Positions 12,738-21,377 of a stretch of 36,716 nucleotides of DNA are shown here, one piece after another. The stretch is from Hyphomicrobiales bacterium (GTDB lineage: Bacteria; Pseudomonadota; Alphaproteobacteria; Rhizobiales; Xanthobacteraceae), in NCBI GenBank assembly GCA_003140315.1, contig PLJS01000279.1, positions 1 through 36,716 of the forward strand. The letters are read 5' to 3'. The notes beneath the pieces are model-generated. The model searched no databases. It saw nothing but the letters and a program-made list of their open reading frames with translations, and was not told where the DNA came from. Each line of letters opens with the position of its first letter. Position 1 is the stretch's first letter. The translations under genes and the position numbers were made by a program.

Positions 12738-12827
12738 TCGCGATGCCTGCGTTTTGTATCATTTGTATCACGAACGTGTCGCGTGCATCGCGAAACTGTG
12801 TCGTCGGCGCCACGATACAAATGATAC
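12738..12827. promoter_or_regulatory. Interleaved inverted repeats in the kinase/DoxX divergent control region
   Basis: Two inverted repeats are interleaved. GTATCATTTGTATC (12756-12769) pairs with GATACAAATGATAC (12814-12827), 14 bp perfect. TCGCGATGC (12738-12746) pairs with GCATCGCGA (12785-12793), 9 bp perfect. The first element is also a direct repeat of TTGTATCA with a 9-bp period. They lie between the kinase start and the DoxX-like gene, just before a TTGACA at 12851. This looks like a multi-site operator; the binding protein is unknown. Confidence 0.6.
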
Positions 12828-12937
12828 TAACTCGCCCATCAAGCGACATCTTGACAATACGAGACGAGCGTAGGGTCCCGCCATCGAAGGAAAGCGGCAG
12901 ACGCGTATCTGCGGCAGAGATCGACAGGGGAGCCACC

Positions 12938-13312
12938 ATGAAGACCATCGCGCTCTACGGCCTTCAAATGCTGGTGGGTCTCGTTGCTCTCGCGGCGGGC
13001 TATGCGAAGCTGACCGGCATGGATTTCATCGCCGTGCCGTTCGCGATGATCGGTCTCGGCACGACTTTCCTGGTCGTTGCCGGCGCGATCGAGATCGTGG
13101 CGGGCCTCTGCCTTCTGTTCCCGCGCTCCGGCGTGGTCGGCGCGGTCCTGCTGGCGACCGTGATGGTCGGCACGATGGGCGCAAGCCTCGGCCACGTCAT
13201 AAGCCACCGCGGCGGCGACCAGTTCACGGTGTCGCAGACCTATCGGACCGCGGCGCATGCCGACACGATCCGGCCCGTCGTCCTGAAGAAGAGCCAGGGC
13301 TGGGATATCTGA
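12938..13312 (+). CDS. DoxX-like family membrane protein
   Basis: This gene encodes a small (124 aa) integral membrane protein of the DoxX-like group. Four hydrophobic segments are visible (about residues 5-22, 28-48, 45-65 and 67-88). They include the LVALAAGYAKLTGMDF opening and the GAIEIVAGLCLLFPR motif typical of the family. The ATG has AGGGGAG six bases upstream. The reading frame stays open further upstream, but that extension crosses the control repeats and is not coding in appearance. A TTGACA at 12851-12856 may be its -35 element. It is transcribed away from the hybrid kinase and ends at a hairpin terminator before rpsB. The cellular role of DoxX-like proteins is poorly defined; links to redox and quinone chemistry are reported for some relatives. 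Confidence 0.82.
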   Translation: MKTIALYGLQMLVGLVALAAGYAKLTGMDFIAVPFAMIGLGTTFLVVAGAIEIVAGLCLLFPRSGVVGAVLLATVMVGTMGASLGHVISHRGGDQFTVSQTYRTAAHADTIRPVVLKKSQGWDI

Positions 13313-13353
13313 CCAGCGCTGCGGCAACGAAAACGGATCGACCGAGGACAAAG

Positions 13354-13373
13354 CCGCGAAAACGCGGTGTTTT
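13354..13373 (+). terminator. Rho-independent terminator after the DoxX-like gene
   Basis: CCGCG-AAAA-CGCGG (13354-13367) is a perfect 5-bp GC hairpin with an AAAA loop, followed by TGTTTT. It ends the DoxX-like transcript just before the rpsB promoter. Confidence 0.65.
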
Positions 13374-13375
13374 CC

Positions 13376-13404
13376 TTGCGTCCACCCCCCACCGTCGCTA
13401 TATA
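13376..13404 (+). promoter_or_regulatory. Promoter of rpsB-tsf
   Basis: TTGCGT (13376-13381) and TATATA (13399-13404) with a 17-bp spacer form a strong-looking promoter. It begins two bases after the upstream terminator. The resulting leader to the rpsB ATG is about 100 bases, long enough for the known kind of S2 autoregulation, although I cannot identify an S2-binding structure. Confidence 0.6.
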
Positions 13405-13508
13405 GCCGTCCATCTCACACGCGGACCTTGGCTTAACGCCGTCCGGTGCCCCGGTCGAATGATCGGTTGGGGCTCACGGGTCCGCGGCGGATCAACCGGA
13501 GAAGACAC

Positions 13509-14501
13509 ATGCTTCCTGACTATTCGATGCGCCAGCTCCTGGAAGCTGGCGTGCACTTCGGCCATCAGTCGCACCGCTGGAACCCGAAGATGGCGGAGTA
13601 CATCTACGGGGCCCGCAACAACATCCATATTCTCGACCTCGCGCAGACGGTGCCGATGATGCATCGCGCGTTGCAGGCGGTCAGCGATACGGTCGCCAAG
13701 GGCGGCCGCATCCTGTTCGTCGGCACCAAGCGGCAGGCGCAGGACGCGATCAAGGACGCTGCCAAGCGCTCCGCGCAGTACTACGTCAATTCGCGCTGGC
13801 TCGGCGGCACGCTGACCAACTGGAAGACGATCTCGGCCTCGATCAAGCGCCTGCGTCAGCTCGAGGAGATGCTCTCATCCAACGAGGCGGCCGGCGGCTA
13901 CACCAAGAAGGAGCGCCTGACGCTCACGCGCGAGAAGGAAAAGCTCGATCGCGCGCTCGGCGGCATCAAGGAGATGGGTGGTTTGCCCGACCTTCTGTTC
14001 GTGATCGACACGAACAAGGAGGACATCGCGATCAAGGAGGCGCGCCGGCTCAACATTCCGGTCGCCGCGATCGTCGACACCAATTGCGATCCGAACGGCA
14101 TCAGCTATGTCGTGCCGGGCAATGACGACGCCGGCCGCGCGATCACGCTCTACTGCGATCTCGTCGCCAAGGCGGCAATCGACGGCATCGGCCGCGCACA
14201 GGGCGAGCACGGCATCGACGTCGGTGCGGCCGAGAAGCCGGTCGTCGAGGAGATTGCCCCGGAGGCGCCTATCACCGGCTTCCAGCCGCTCTCGGGCCCG
14301 CGTGGCATTGCCGACGACCTGAAGAAGCTGCCGGGCGTATCGCCCGAGATCGAGAAGAAGCTCAACGATCTCGGCGTCTTCCACTACTCGCAGATCGCCG
14401 AGTTCAGCGGCACCGATGCCGAGAAGATCGGCGAGGAAGTCGGACTTCCCGGTCGCGTCGAGAGCTGGATCGCGAAGGCGAAAGAGTTCGTCGCGGAGTA
14501 A
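13509..14501 (+). CDS. rpsB: 30S ribosomal protein S2
   Basis: This is a structural protein of the small ribosomal subunit, 330 aa. The S2 signatures are clear: [20 protein letters not shown] at the start, [15 protein letters not shown], and [26 protein letters not shown]. coli S2 has about 241 aa. The additional roughly 75 C-terminal residues (from about 252) contain a helix-hairpin-helix-like segment ([20 protein letters not shown]). Such an extension is seen in S2 of many alphaproteobacteria. The ATG at 13509 is supported by GGAG seven bases upstream; the longer reading frame would run back to 13446. It leads the translation block with tsf, separated from it by a palindromic repeat element. 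Confidence 0.97.
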   Translation: MLPDYSMRQLLEAGVHFGHQSHRWNPKMAEYIYGARNNIHILDLAQTVPMMHRALQAVSDTVAKGGRILFVGTKRQAQDAIKDAAKRSAQYYVNSRWLGGTLTNWKTISASIKRLRQLEEMLSSNEAAGGYTKKERLTLTREKEKLDRALGGIKEMGGLPDLLFVIDTNKEDIAIKEARRLNIPVAAIVDTNCDPNGISYVVPGNDDAGRAITLYCDLVAKAAIDGIGRAQGEHGIDVGAAEKPVVEEIAPEAPITGFQPLSGPRGIADDLKKLPGVSPEIEKKLNDLGVFHYSQIAEFSGTDAEKIGEEVGLPGRVESWIAKAKEFVAE

Positions 14502-14510
14502 TTATACCTG

Positions 14511-14630
14511 CGTCATGGCCGGCAAAAGGTGCGAAGCACCGTCTTCTCGCCAATTGTCCCGGCCATCCACGACTTCCCGTTGCGTCGGATGAACAAGACG
14601 TGGATGCCCGGCACAAGGCCGGGCATGACG
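14511..14630. repeat. Dispersed palindromic intergenic element between rpsB and tsf
   Basis: A 120-bp element has near-matching ends (CGTCATGGCCGG on the left, CCGGGCATGACG on the right) and inner arms CCATCCACG / CGTGGATG. Within it, ATGCCCGGC-ACAAG-GCCGGGCAT (14604-14626) is a perfect 9-bp hairpin. The motif, rich in ATGCCCGG and ATCCACG, belongs to a palindrome family I recognise as very common between genes of Bradyrhizobium-like genomes. It fills nearly all the rpsB-tsf gap and could change transcript stability or read-through. Confidence 0.72.
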
Positions 14631-14648
14631 GATTGAAGGATCTTCAAG

Positions 14649-15575
14649 ATGGCAAACATCACCGCCACGATGGTGAAGGGCCTGCGCGAGAAGACCGGCG
14701 CGGGCATGATGGACTGCAAGGCAGCCCTCGGCGAGACCGCGGGCGACATGGAGGCCGCGGTCGATTGGCTGCGCAAGAAAGGCTTGTCCAAGGCCGCCAA
14801 GAAGGCCGGCCGCGTCGCGGCCGAGGGCTTGATCGGCGTGTTCCTCGACCCCAAGAAGGGCGCGATGGTCGAGGTCAATTCCGAGACCGACTTCGTCGCG
14901 CGCAACGACCATTTCCAAGGCCTGGTGAAGATGATCGCGGATGTCGCGCTGAGAGTCGGCTCGGACGTCGAGGCGATCAAGGCCGCCAAGGCCGGCAGCA
15001 TGACGATCGGAGATGCGATCACGTCTGCGATCGCGACCATCGGCGAGAACATCACGCTGCGCCGCGCGGCGGTGCTGTCGGTCGGGCAGGGGGGCGTCGC
15101 GAGCTACGTGCACAATCAGGTGTCCGAAGGGCTCGGCAAGATCGGCGTGCTGGTCGCGCTCGAATCGTCCGGCAGCGCGGATCAGCTTGCCGTCATCGGC
15201 CGGCAGGTCGCGATGCACATCGCCTCGTCGAACCCGCTCGCGGTCGATGCTTCCGGGGTCGATCCCGCGGTGGTCAAGCGCGAGAAGGATATTCTGGCGG
15301 ACAAATTCCGCCAACAGGGCAAGCCCGAGGCCATGATCGAGAAGATCACCGAGTCGGGGTTGAAGACCTTCTACAAGGAGCAGACGCTGCTCGAGCAGCA
15401 GTTCATCTTCGACGATAAGAAGAGCGTCGGTCAGGCCCTCAAGGAGAACGAGGGCAAGGTCGGCGGTCCGATCAAGGTCACCGGCTTCGTGCGCTACGCG
15501 CTCGGCGAGGGCATCGAGAAGCTGCAGGGGCCGGACTTCGCCGCCGAAGTCGCGGCGGCGGCGGGCACCGGCTGA
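14649..15575 (+). CDS. tsf: Translation elongation factor Ts
   Basis: EF-Ts is the guanine-nucleotide exchange factor that recycles EF-Tu from GDP to GTP form. The 308-aa protein has the N-terminal UBA-like domain with the family signature [16 protein letters not shown] (residues 12-27) and the second signature [13 protein letters not shown], whose TDFV contacts EF-Tu. The C-terminal dimerisation subdomain follows. GAAGGA lies eight bases before the ATG. It follows rpsB, the near-universal bacterial arrangement, but here with 147 bp between them occupied by a palindromic repeat. Confidence 0.97.
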   Translation: MANITATMVKGLREKTGAGMMDCKAALGETAGDMEAAVDWLRKKGLSKAAKKAGRVAAEGLIGVFLDPKKGAMVEVNSETDFVARNDHFQGLVKMIADVALRVGSDVEAIKAAKAGSMTIGDAITSAIATIGENITLRRAAVLSVGQGGVASYVHNQVSEGLGKIGVLVALESSGSADQLAVIGRQVAMHIASSNPLAVDASGVDPAVVKREKDILADKFRQQGKPEAMIEKITESGLKTFYKEQTLLEQQFIFDDKKSVGQALKENEGKVGGPIKVTGFVRYALGEGIEKLQGPDFAAEVAAAAGTG

Positions 15576-15611
15576 CGAGGGCCGCCGGCACGGCGAAGAC
15601 GGGACCGACAG

Positions 15612-16325
15612 ATGGCCAAGCCCGCTTATCGACGTGTGATCGTCAAGGTTTCGGGCGAAGCCTTTTCCGGCCCGAATGAATTCGGCATCCACGCGCCGAC
15701 CATCGAGAATATCGTCAGTGATCTGGTCGCCGCGCGGAAGCTCGGCGTGACGGTCGGTGTTGTCGTCGGCGGCGGCAACCTCATCCGCGGCGCCGAGACG
15801 GCGGTTGCGTGGCTTGCGCGCCCGACTGCGGACGCGATGGGCATGATGGGCACCGTGATGAACGCGCTTGTCCTTGAGGCGGCGCTTGAACGGGCCGGCG
15901 CGCCCGCGCGCGCCATGTCGGCCCTGTCGATGCCGCAGGTGTGCGAGACCTATGAGCGCCAACGTGCGCTGCGTCACTTCGAAGACAACCGTGTCGTCGT
16001 GTTCGCGGGCGGCACCGGCAATCCGTTCTTTACGACCGATACCACCGCCGTGCTGCGCGCGGCCGAGATGGGCTGCGACGCGGTGCTGAAGGCGACCAAC
16101 GTCGACGGCGTCTACAGCGCCGACCCGAAAAGGGACCCTAAGGCCAAGCGCTACGACCGTCTGAGCCCTCAGGACGCGATCGATCGCGACCTCAAGGTTA
16201 TGGATGCCACCGCCTTCGCGCTTGCCCGGGAAAACCGTATGCCTATCATCGTGTTCTCGATCCGCGAGCCGGGCGCGATCACGGCAGTCCTGAGCGGCAA
16301 GGGACGCTCGACCTTGGTCGGCTGA
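15612..16325 (+). CDS. pyrH: Uridylate kinase (UMP kinase)
   Basis: This enzyme phosphorylates UMP to UDP with ATP in pyrimidine nucleotide synthesis. The 237-aa protein belongs to the amino-acid-kinase fold, not the NMP-kinase fold. It shows VKVSGEAF with K12, the GGGNLIRG nucleotide loop (about 57-64), a central [12 protein letters not shown] segment and [13 protein letters not shown]. These are all standard for bacterial PyrH, a hexamer usually activated by GTP and inhibited by UTP. It lies 36 bp after tsf and 71 bp before frr in the conserved tsf-pyrH-frr order. Confidence 0.97.
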   Translation: MAKPAYRRVIVKVSGEAFSGPNEFGIHAPTIENIVSDLVAARKLGVTVGVVVGGGNLIRGAETAVAWLARPTADAMGMMGTVMNALVLEAALERAGAPARAMSALSMPQVCETYERQRALRHFEDNRVVVFAGGTGNPFFTTDTTAVLRAAEMGCDAVLKATNVDGVYSADPKRDPKAKRYDRLSPQDAIDRDLKVMDATAFALARENRMPIIVFSIREPGAITAVLSGKGRSTLVG

Positions 16326-16396
16326 AAACGGCTTGACGGCCGCCTGCCGCGCTCGGCGTCGACGGGCAGAAGAGGACGCTCTCGGGGGGAAAAGCC

Positions 16397-16960
16397 ATGG
16401 CCGCGCCCACGCACAGTCTCGACGAACTTAAACGGCGCATGCAGGGTGCCTTGCAGGCCCTCAAGCAGGAGCTTGGAGGCTTAAGGACCGGGCGCGCCTC
16501 GGCGAGCCTCGTCGATCACGTCCAGGTGGAAGCCTATGGCAGCCATATGCCGATGAATCAGGTCGCGACCATCAGCGTGCCCGAATCCCGGATGATCTCG
16601 GTACAAGTGTGGGATCGCTCGATGGTGCATGCGGTCGAGAAGGCGATCAGCGCGGCCAATCTGGGCTTGTCACCGCAGACCGAGGGGCAGGTCATCCGCC
16701 TGCGCATCCCGGAACTCAACCAGGACCGCCGCAAGGAACTGGCCAAGGTCGCGCACAAATACGCCGAGGCCGCGCGGATCGCGGTGCGCCATGTGCGCCG
16801 CGACGGCCTCGAAGTGCTCAAGAAGATGGAAAAGGATCACCAGATCAGCGAGGACGAGCACAAGCGCCACGCCGATCAGGTACAGAAGGTGACCGACCAG
16901 GCGATTGCCGACGTGGATCAGGCGCTCGCGACCAAAGAAAAAGAGATCATGACGGTGTGA
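16397..16960 (+). CDS. frr: Ribosome recycling factor
   Basis: RRF splits the post-termination ribosome together with EF-G so that subunits can be reused. The 187-aa product matches the family length (185). It begins with the long-helix segment [20 protein letters not shown] and GLRTGRAS, and contains the [12 protein letters not shown]-like sequence [15 protein letters not shown]. The C-terminal helices carry [20 protein letters not shown] and IRHVRRDG-like [24 protein letters not shown] tract six bases before the ATG is its ribosome-binding site. It sits 26 bp before uppS. Confidence 0.97.
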   Translation: MAAPTHSLDELKRRMQGALQALKQELGGLRTGRASASLVDHVQVEAYGSHMPMNQVATISVPESRMISVQVWDRSMVHAVEKAISAANLGLSPQTEGQVIRLRIPELNQDRRKELAKVAHKYAEAARIAVRHVRRDGLEVLKKMEKDHQISEDEHKRHADQVQKVTDQAIADVDQALATKEKEIMTV

Positions 16961-16986
16961 CGAGCGGGAAGGAGCTTTTTGTCACG

Positions 16987-17772
16987 ATGCCCGAGGTCCA
17001 GGCGCCAAAGATAGCGGCGATCGCCGAGCCGAAGCGTGCGGTGCCCGCCGCCGGTTCCGACGTGCCGCGGCATGTCGCCATCATCATGGACGGCAACGGC
17101 CGTTGGGCCGCGGCGCGTGGGCTGCCGCGCGTCGAAGGCCATCGGCGCGGCGTGGAAGCACTGCGCAAGACTGTGCGCGCGGCGGGCGACATGGGCATCG
17201 CCTGTCTCACCCTGTTCTCTTTCTCCTCGGAGAACTGGCAGCGGCCGGCCTCCGAGGTGCGCGACCTGATGGGGCTGTTGCGCCGCTTCATCCGCAACGA
17301 TCTCGCCGAGTTGCACGGCAACAATGTGCGCGTGCGCGTGATCGGCGAGCGCGTGGACCTCGACCCCGGGATCCGCCGCCTGCTGGAGGAGGCAGAAGAC
17401 CTCACGCGCGCCAATGACGGCCTCGTGTTGATGGTCGCCTTCAATTACGGCGGGCGCGACGAGATCGCGCGCGCGGTGCGCCGCATCGCCGCCGACGTGG
17501 CAAGCGGTGCGCTCAAGCCGGAGGCGGTGACCGAGGCGCTGATCGGGCAGCATCTCGACGCGCCGGACCTCGCCGATCCCGATCTCATCATCCGCACCAG
17601 CGGCGAGCAACGGCTCTCGAATTTCCTGCTCTGGCAGTCGGCCTATTCGGAACTGGTGTTCACCCCGGTCTATTGGCCGGACTTCGACCGCGTGACGCTG
17701 GAGCAGGCGGTCGAGGAATATCGCCGCCGCGAACGCCGGTTCGGCGGCCTTGCCGCCAAGACCGGATCGTAG
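16987..17772 (+). CDS. uppS: Undecaprenyl diphosphate synthase (cis-prenyltransferase)
   Basis: UppS condenses isopentenyl diphosphate onto farnesyl diphosphate to make the C55 carrier lipid used for peptidoglycan and surface polysaccharides. The 261-aa sequence has [10 protein letters not shown] with catalytic D35, [14 protein letters not shown], and the C-terminal [20 protein letters not shown] block that binds IPP diphosphate. The start ATG at 16987 has AAGGAG eleven bases upstream. The frame remains open upstream through frr, but that part has no family similarity and overlaps frr. About 25 residues precede the conserved core, a modest N-terminal extension. It is followed by cdsA after 3 bp. 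Confidence 0.96.
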   Translation: MPEVQAPKIAAIAEPKRAVPAAGSDVPRHVAIIMDGNGRWAAARGLPRVEGHRRGVEALRKTVRAAGDMGIACLTLFSFSSENWQRPASEVRDLMGLLRRFIRNDLAELHGNNVRVRVIGERVDLDPGIRRLLEEAEDLTRANDGLVLMVAFNYGGRDEIARAVRRIAADVASGALKPEAVTEALIGQHLDAPDLADPDLIIRTSGEQRLSNFLLWQSAYSELVFTPVYWPDFDRVTLEQAVEEYRRRERRFGGLAAKTGS

Positions 17773-17775
17773 CGC

Positions 17776-18516
17776 GTGGCGGGCTCCGAAGAGGCGGCCC
17801 CAAGTCCCGATCACGGTCCGAGCAATCTCGCCTTGCGCTGGATGTCGTCACTCGTTCTGGCGCCGGTCGTCCTCGTCATCACGTATTGGGGCGGCTGGCC
17901 CTTCGTGGCGTTTTGGACGCTGGCGGCGTGTATCGTCCTTTGGGAATGGAGTGCGCTGGTCCGGGGCAGCAGTGGAGGGACGCGCACACTCGCCTCGTTT
18001 GCCGTCTGGATGATCGCGGGCCTGCTCTATGCTGGCGTTCTGCTGATCGGTCCGGTCATCCTGCGCGGCGACGCGGCGCTCGGGTTCGTGGCGATCGTCT
18101 TCCTGTTCGCGGTGGTCTGGGGCACCGACGTCTTCGCCTACTTCACCGGGCGCGCGCTCGGCGGCCCGAAGCTCATGCCCGCCGTGAGCCCGAAGAAGAC
18201 CTGGTCCGGTGCGATCGGCGGCACGCTCGGCGCGGTCGCGGCGGGGCTGTTGGTCGTCGGGGTCGCCGGCGTGGCGCTGACGCTGCCGCTCGCCGGCGTT
18301 GCACTCCTGCTGTCGGTCGCATCCCAAGGTGGCGACCTCATTGAATCCGCGATCAAACGCCACTGCGGCGTCAAGGACGCGAGCCATCTCATTCCCGGGC
18401 ATGGCGGCGTCATGGACCGGCTGGACGGGTTTTTGACAGCCGTTCTGGCAGCCGCCATGGTGGGTCTGTGGCGCGGAGGCCTTGCTGCCCCCGCCCAAGG
18501 CCTTTTGATCTGGTGA
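17776..18516 (+). CDS. cdsA: Phosphatidate cytidylyltransferase (CDP-diacylglycerol synthase)
   Basis: CdsA makes CDP-diacylglycerol from phosphatidic acid and CTP, the precursor of all major phospholipids. This is a polytopic inner-membrane protein of 246 aa with about seven hydrophobic segments. It has the family signature S-x3-KR-x4-KD-x3[14 protein letters not shown] near residues 192-219. A middle motif ([24 protein letters not shown]) also matches. It starts with GTG three bases after the uppS stop, so the two are coupled. At 246 aa it is shorter than E. coli CdsA (285); the loss seems to be in membrane segments before the signature, which is intact. Confidence 0.95.
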   Translation: MAGSEEAAPSPDHGPSNLALRWMSSLVLAPVVLVITYWGGWPFVAFWTLAACIVLWEWSALVRGSSGGTRTLASFAVWMIAGLLYAGVLLIGPVILRGDAALGFVAIVFLFAVVWGTDVFAYFTGRALGGPKLMPAVSPKKTWSGAIGGTLGAVAAGLLVVGVAGVALTLPLAGVALLLSVASQGGDLIESAIKRHCGVKDASHLIPGHGGVMDRLDGFLTAVLAAAMVGLWRGGLAAPAQGLLIW

Positions 18517-18539
18517 ATTGCTTCCAATCTGGTGAGTTG

Positions 18540-19760
18540 ATGGACCGCGCGCCGACCCTCCGTTCCAAGCCCGTAACCGCGCCGCGCACCGTTTCGATCC
18601 TGGGCGCGACCGGATCAATCGGTTCCAGCACGGCCGATCTGCTGCGGCGTGAGCGCGATCGCTTTGCCGTGGAGGCGTTGACCGCGCACAAGAACGGCGC
18701 CGCCTTGGCGCGGCTCGCGCGCGACCTGGGGGCCCGCTTCGCGGCCGTCGCGGACGAATCCGCCTATGCGGAACTCAAGTCCGGCCTCGCCCGCAGCGGC
18801 ATCGAGGCGGCGGCGGGTCCTGAAGCGGTCGTGGAAGCGGCGCGCCGCCCGGCCGAATGGGTGATCGGCGCCATCACGGGGGCGGCCGGCCTCGAGCCGG
18901 CGCTCGCCGCGATCGAGCGGGGAGCGACGCTCGCGCTCGCCAACAAAGAATGCCTCGTCTGCGCCGGTACCCTGTTCATGAAGCGTGCCCAGAAGACCGG
19001 CGCGACCGTGCTGCCGGTCGATTCCGAGCACAATGCGCTGTTCCAGGCTCTGACGGCCGGTCGGCGGGAGGACGTGACCAAGGTCATCATCACCGCCTCT
19101 GGCGGGCCCTTCCGCACCTGGTCGAAGGACGAGATCCGTAAGGCGACGCTGCAAGCGGCGCTCAAGCACCCCAACTGGTCGATGGGGCCGAAGGTCACGA
19201 TCGACTCGGCGACCTTGATGAACAAAGGCCTCGAAATCATTGAGGCTCATCATCTATTTGCTCTCGATCCGGATGAGATCGAGGTCGTGGTTCACCCTCA
19301 ATCGATTGTCCACGGCATGGTCGAGTTCCTCGACGGCTCCGTGATCGCCCATCTCGGCGCGCACGACATGCGCATTCCGATCTCCCATTGCCTCGCCTGG
19401 CCCGACCGGATCGATTGGCCGGCGCCCCGGCTCGACCTTGCGGCAATCGGAAGCCTGACCTTCGAGAAGCCCGATCTGGAGCGGTTTCCGGCGCTTGGTC
19501 TCGCTTGGGCCACGATGCGGACCGGGGGAGGCGCGACAACCGTCCTCAATGCTGCAAATGAGATCGCGGTCGCGGCGTTCGTTGAGGGGCAGATCGGCTT
19601 TACCGGTATCCCGGCACTGGTCGAGGCTACGATCGATGGGGCGGCCAGCCGGGGCATCATGCGCGAGCCCGGTTCGATCGCCGAGGCGCTCGCGCTCGAC
19701 CGCGATTCACGATGTTTGGCAAAAGATTTCTTGCCACAAATCGCCGCAAAGGCATTTTAG
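18540..19760 (+). CDS. dxr: 1-deoxy-D-xylulose 5-phosphate reductoisomerase
   Basis: Dxr catalyses the NADPH-dependent conversion of DXP to MEP, the committed step of the non-mevalonate isoprenoid pathway that supplies UppS. The 406-aa protein has the NADPH-binding turn [16 protein letters not shown] (about residues 20-35), ALANKECLV, and the metal- and substrate-binding [39 protein letters not shown] and [13 protein letters not shown] also match. The ATG at 18540 with GGTGAG upstream is preferred; the open frame extends back into cdsA. A near-perfect 13-bp direct repeat spans the cdsA-dxr junction. Confidence 0.96.
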   Translation: MDRAPTLRSKPVTAPRTVSILGATGSIGSSTADLLRRERDRFAVEALTAHKNGAALARLARDLGARFAAVADESAYAELKSGLARSGIEAAAGPEAVVEAARRPAEWVIGAITGAAGLEPALAAIERGATLALANKECLVCAGTLFMKRAQKTGATVLPVDSEHNALFQALTAGRREDVTKVIITASGGPFRTWSKDEIRKATLQAALKHPNWSMGPKVTIDSATLMNKGLEIIEAHHLFALDPDEIEVVVHPQSIVHGMVEFLDGSVIAHLGAHDMRIPISHCLAWPDRIDWPAPRLDLAAIGSLTFEKPDLERFPALGLAWATMRTGGGATTVLNAANEIAVAAFVEGQIGFTGIPALVEATIDGAASRGIMREPGSIAEALALDRDSRCLAKDFLPQIAAKAF

Positions 19761-19805
19761 CTTTAATTGAAGGGCTAAGGTCCGGCGGCGGGGGACGAGA
19801 GCGTA

Positions 19806-21227
19806 ATGAATATTATTGGTAACATCGGCTCGATGGGCGGTTGGCTCACGGGCTATGTGGTTCCTTTCCTATTCGTCCTCACCATCGTGGTGTTCTTCCA
19901 CGAGCTTGGCCATTTCCTGATTGCGCGCTGGTGCGGCGTGCGCGTGCTGACGTTTTCGATCGGCTTCGGCCCGGAACTCATCGGCTTCAACGATCGGCGC
20001 GGCACGCGCTGGAAGATCTCGGCGATCCCGCTCGGCGGCTATGTGAAGTTCTTCGGCGACGAGAATGCCGCGAGTGTTCCGGATCAGGACACGCTCGGGC
20101 ATATGAGCGAGACCGAGCGGCGCGAGAGCTTCTTCCATAAGCCCGTGCCGCAGCGCGCCGCGATCGTGGCGGCGGGTCCGATCGCGAATTTCGTGCTCGC
20201 GATCGTCATCTTCGCCGTGGTGGCGCTGGTCCTTGGAAAACAGGTCACGGTTCCGCGCATCGACGCCGTGACGCCCGGGACGACGGCCGAGACGGCCGGC
20301 TTCAAGGTCGGCGATCTCATCGTGTCGGTCGACGCCAGCCCGGTTGAAGGCTTCAGCGACGTCATGCGGATCGTCGCGCTCAGTCCGCGGCATCCGTTGA
20401 GCTTCGTGGTCGACCGCGGCGGCGAGCGCGTCACGGTGCAAGCGACGCCGGAGCCGCACGAGGAGAAGGACCGATTCGGCAATGTGCAGCGCATCGGCGT
20501 GCTCGACATTTCCGGACCGATCATGCCGGCGCGTGTCGTCACCATCCAGGCGGGCTCGGCTGCGGCTTCGGCCGGCTTCAAGCCGGGCGACCGCGTCCGC
20601 GCCATCGACGGCAAGGCGATCGGGAGCTTCGTCGATCTGCGCAATGTCGTCGCCGCCAATCCGGAACGCGCGCTGGACTTCGAGGTCGACCGCGACGGGA
20701 GCGCGATCCACATCAGCGCGACGCCGACCGCGCACAGCGAGAAGGATCCCGCCGGGACGGTCCGGCGCGTCGGTCAGCTCGGCATCTCCGGAGGCTACGA
20801 ACCCGCGGACACCCGATCGATCCGCTACGGGCCGTTGGGAGCCTTCTCCTATGGCGTGAGCGAGACATGGTTCGTGGTCGATCGGACCATGACCTATCTC
20901 GCCGGCGTGGTGGCGGGCCGGGAATCGGCCGATCAGCTCGGTGGACCGCTGCGCATCGCCCAGGTCTCGGGCCAGGTTGCGACCGCTGGTTTCGTAGCGC
21001 TGATCCACCTTGCTGCGGTGCTGTCGATCTCGATCGGGCTTTTGAATCTGTTCCCGATCCCGCTGCTCGATGGCGGTCATCTTTTGTTCTATGCGATCGA
21101 GGCGGCCCGTGGCCGGCCGCTGTCGGACCGGGTGCAGGAGTACGGTTTCCGGTTCGGGCTGGCGGTCGTGCTGCTCTTGATGATTTTCGCCACCTATAAC
21201 GACCTTCTGCGTTTGTTCAGCCTGTAA
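19806..21227 (+). CDS. rseP: RseP-type site-2 zinc metalloprotease with duplicated PDZ domain
   Basis: This is an intramembrane protease of the S2P family, which cleaves membrane-embedded regulators such as anti-sigma factors and remnant signal peptides. The 473-aa protein has the zinc site HELGH (H32, E33, H36) in the first membrane span and the second active-site motif NLFPIPLLDGGH with D422 near the end. Two PDZ domains lie between. AGFKVGDLIVSVD (from 164) and AGFKPGDRVRAID (from 256) are offset by exactly 92 codons, and the linkers that follow them are also alike (ATPEPHEEKD and ATPTAHSEKD). Many Hyphomicrobiales homologues are near 380 aa with one PDZ domain, so the second appears to be an in-frame duplication. 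It precedes bamA, the usual order. Confidence 0.95.
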   Translation: MNIIGNIGSMGGWLTGYVVPFLFVLTIVVFFHELGHFLIARWCGVRVLTFSIGFGPELIGFNDRRGTRWKISAIPLGGYVKFFGDENAASVPDQDTLGHMSETERRESFFHKPVPQRAAIVAAGPIANFVLAIVIFAVVALVLGKQVTVPRIDAVTPGTTAETAGFKVGDLIVSVDASPVEGFSDVMRIVALSPRHPLSFVVDRGGERVTVQATPEPHEEKDRFGNVQRIGVLDISGPIMPARVVTIQAGSAAASAGFKPGDRVRAIDGKAIGSFVDLRNVVAANPERALDFEVDRDGSAIHISATPTAHSEKDPAGTVRRVGQLGISGGYEPADTRSIRYGPLGAFSYGVSETWFVVDRTMTYLAGVVAGRESADQLGGPLRIAQVSGQVATAGFVALIHLAAVLSISIGLLNLFPIPLLDGGHLLFYAIEAARGRPLSDRVQEYGFRFGLAVVLLLMIFATYNDLLRLFSL

Positions 21228-21300
21228 CCGTGGCCGTCCGGCAACGCATTGACGCTAAAAGACGATCCGGCGGTTTGCAGGGGTGGTGAAAGAGGCTAAA

Positions 21301-21327
21301 AGGCGGAGTGGGACACAGATTCCGCCT
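21301..21327. repeat. Inverted repeat in the bamA leader
   Basis: AGGCGGA (21301-21307) and TCCGCCT (21321-21327) form a perfect 7-bp stem with a 13-base loop in the 150-bp gap between rseP and bamA. It may be a leader hairpin or a weak attenuator. No T-tract follows. Confidence 0.35.
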
Positions 21328-21377
21328 AATTCGACTGCTAGGGGCGACGGAGAGAATACGGGTAGGGCAATTCGCGA

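Noticed and set aside
16609-16986. Upstream extension of uppS through frr
   Set aside because: It is an out-of-frame read of frr; UppS similarity begins only after 16987.
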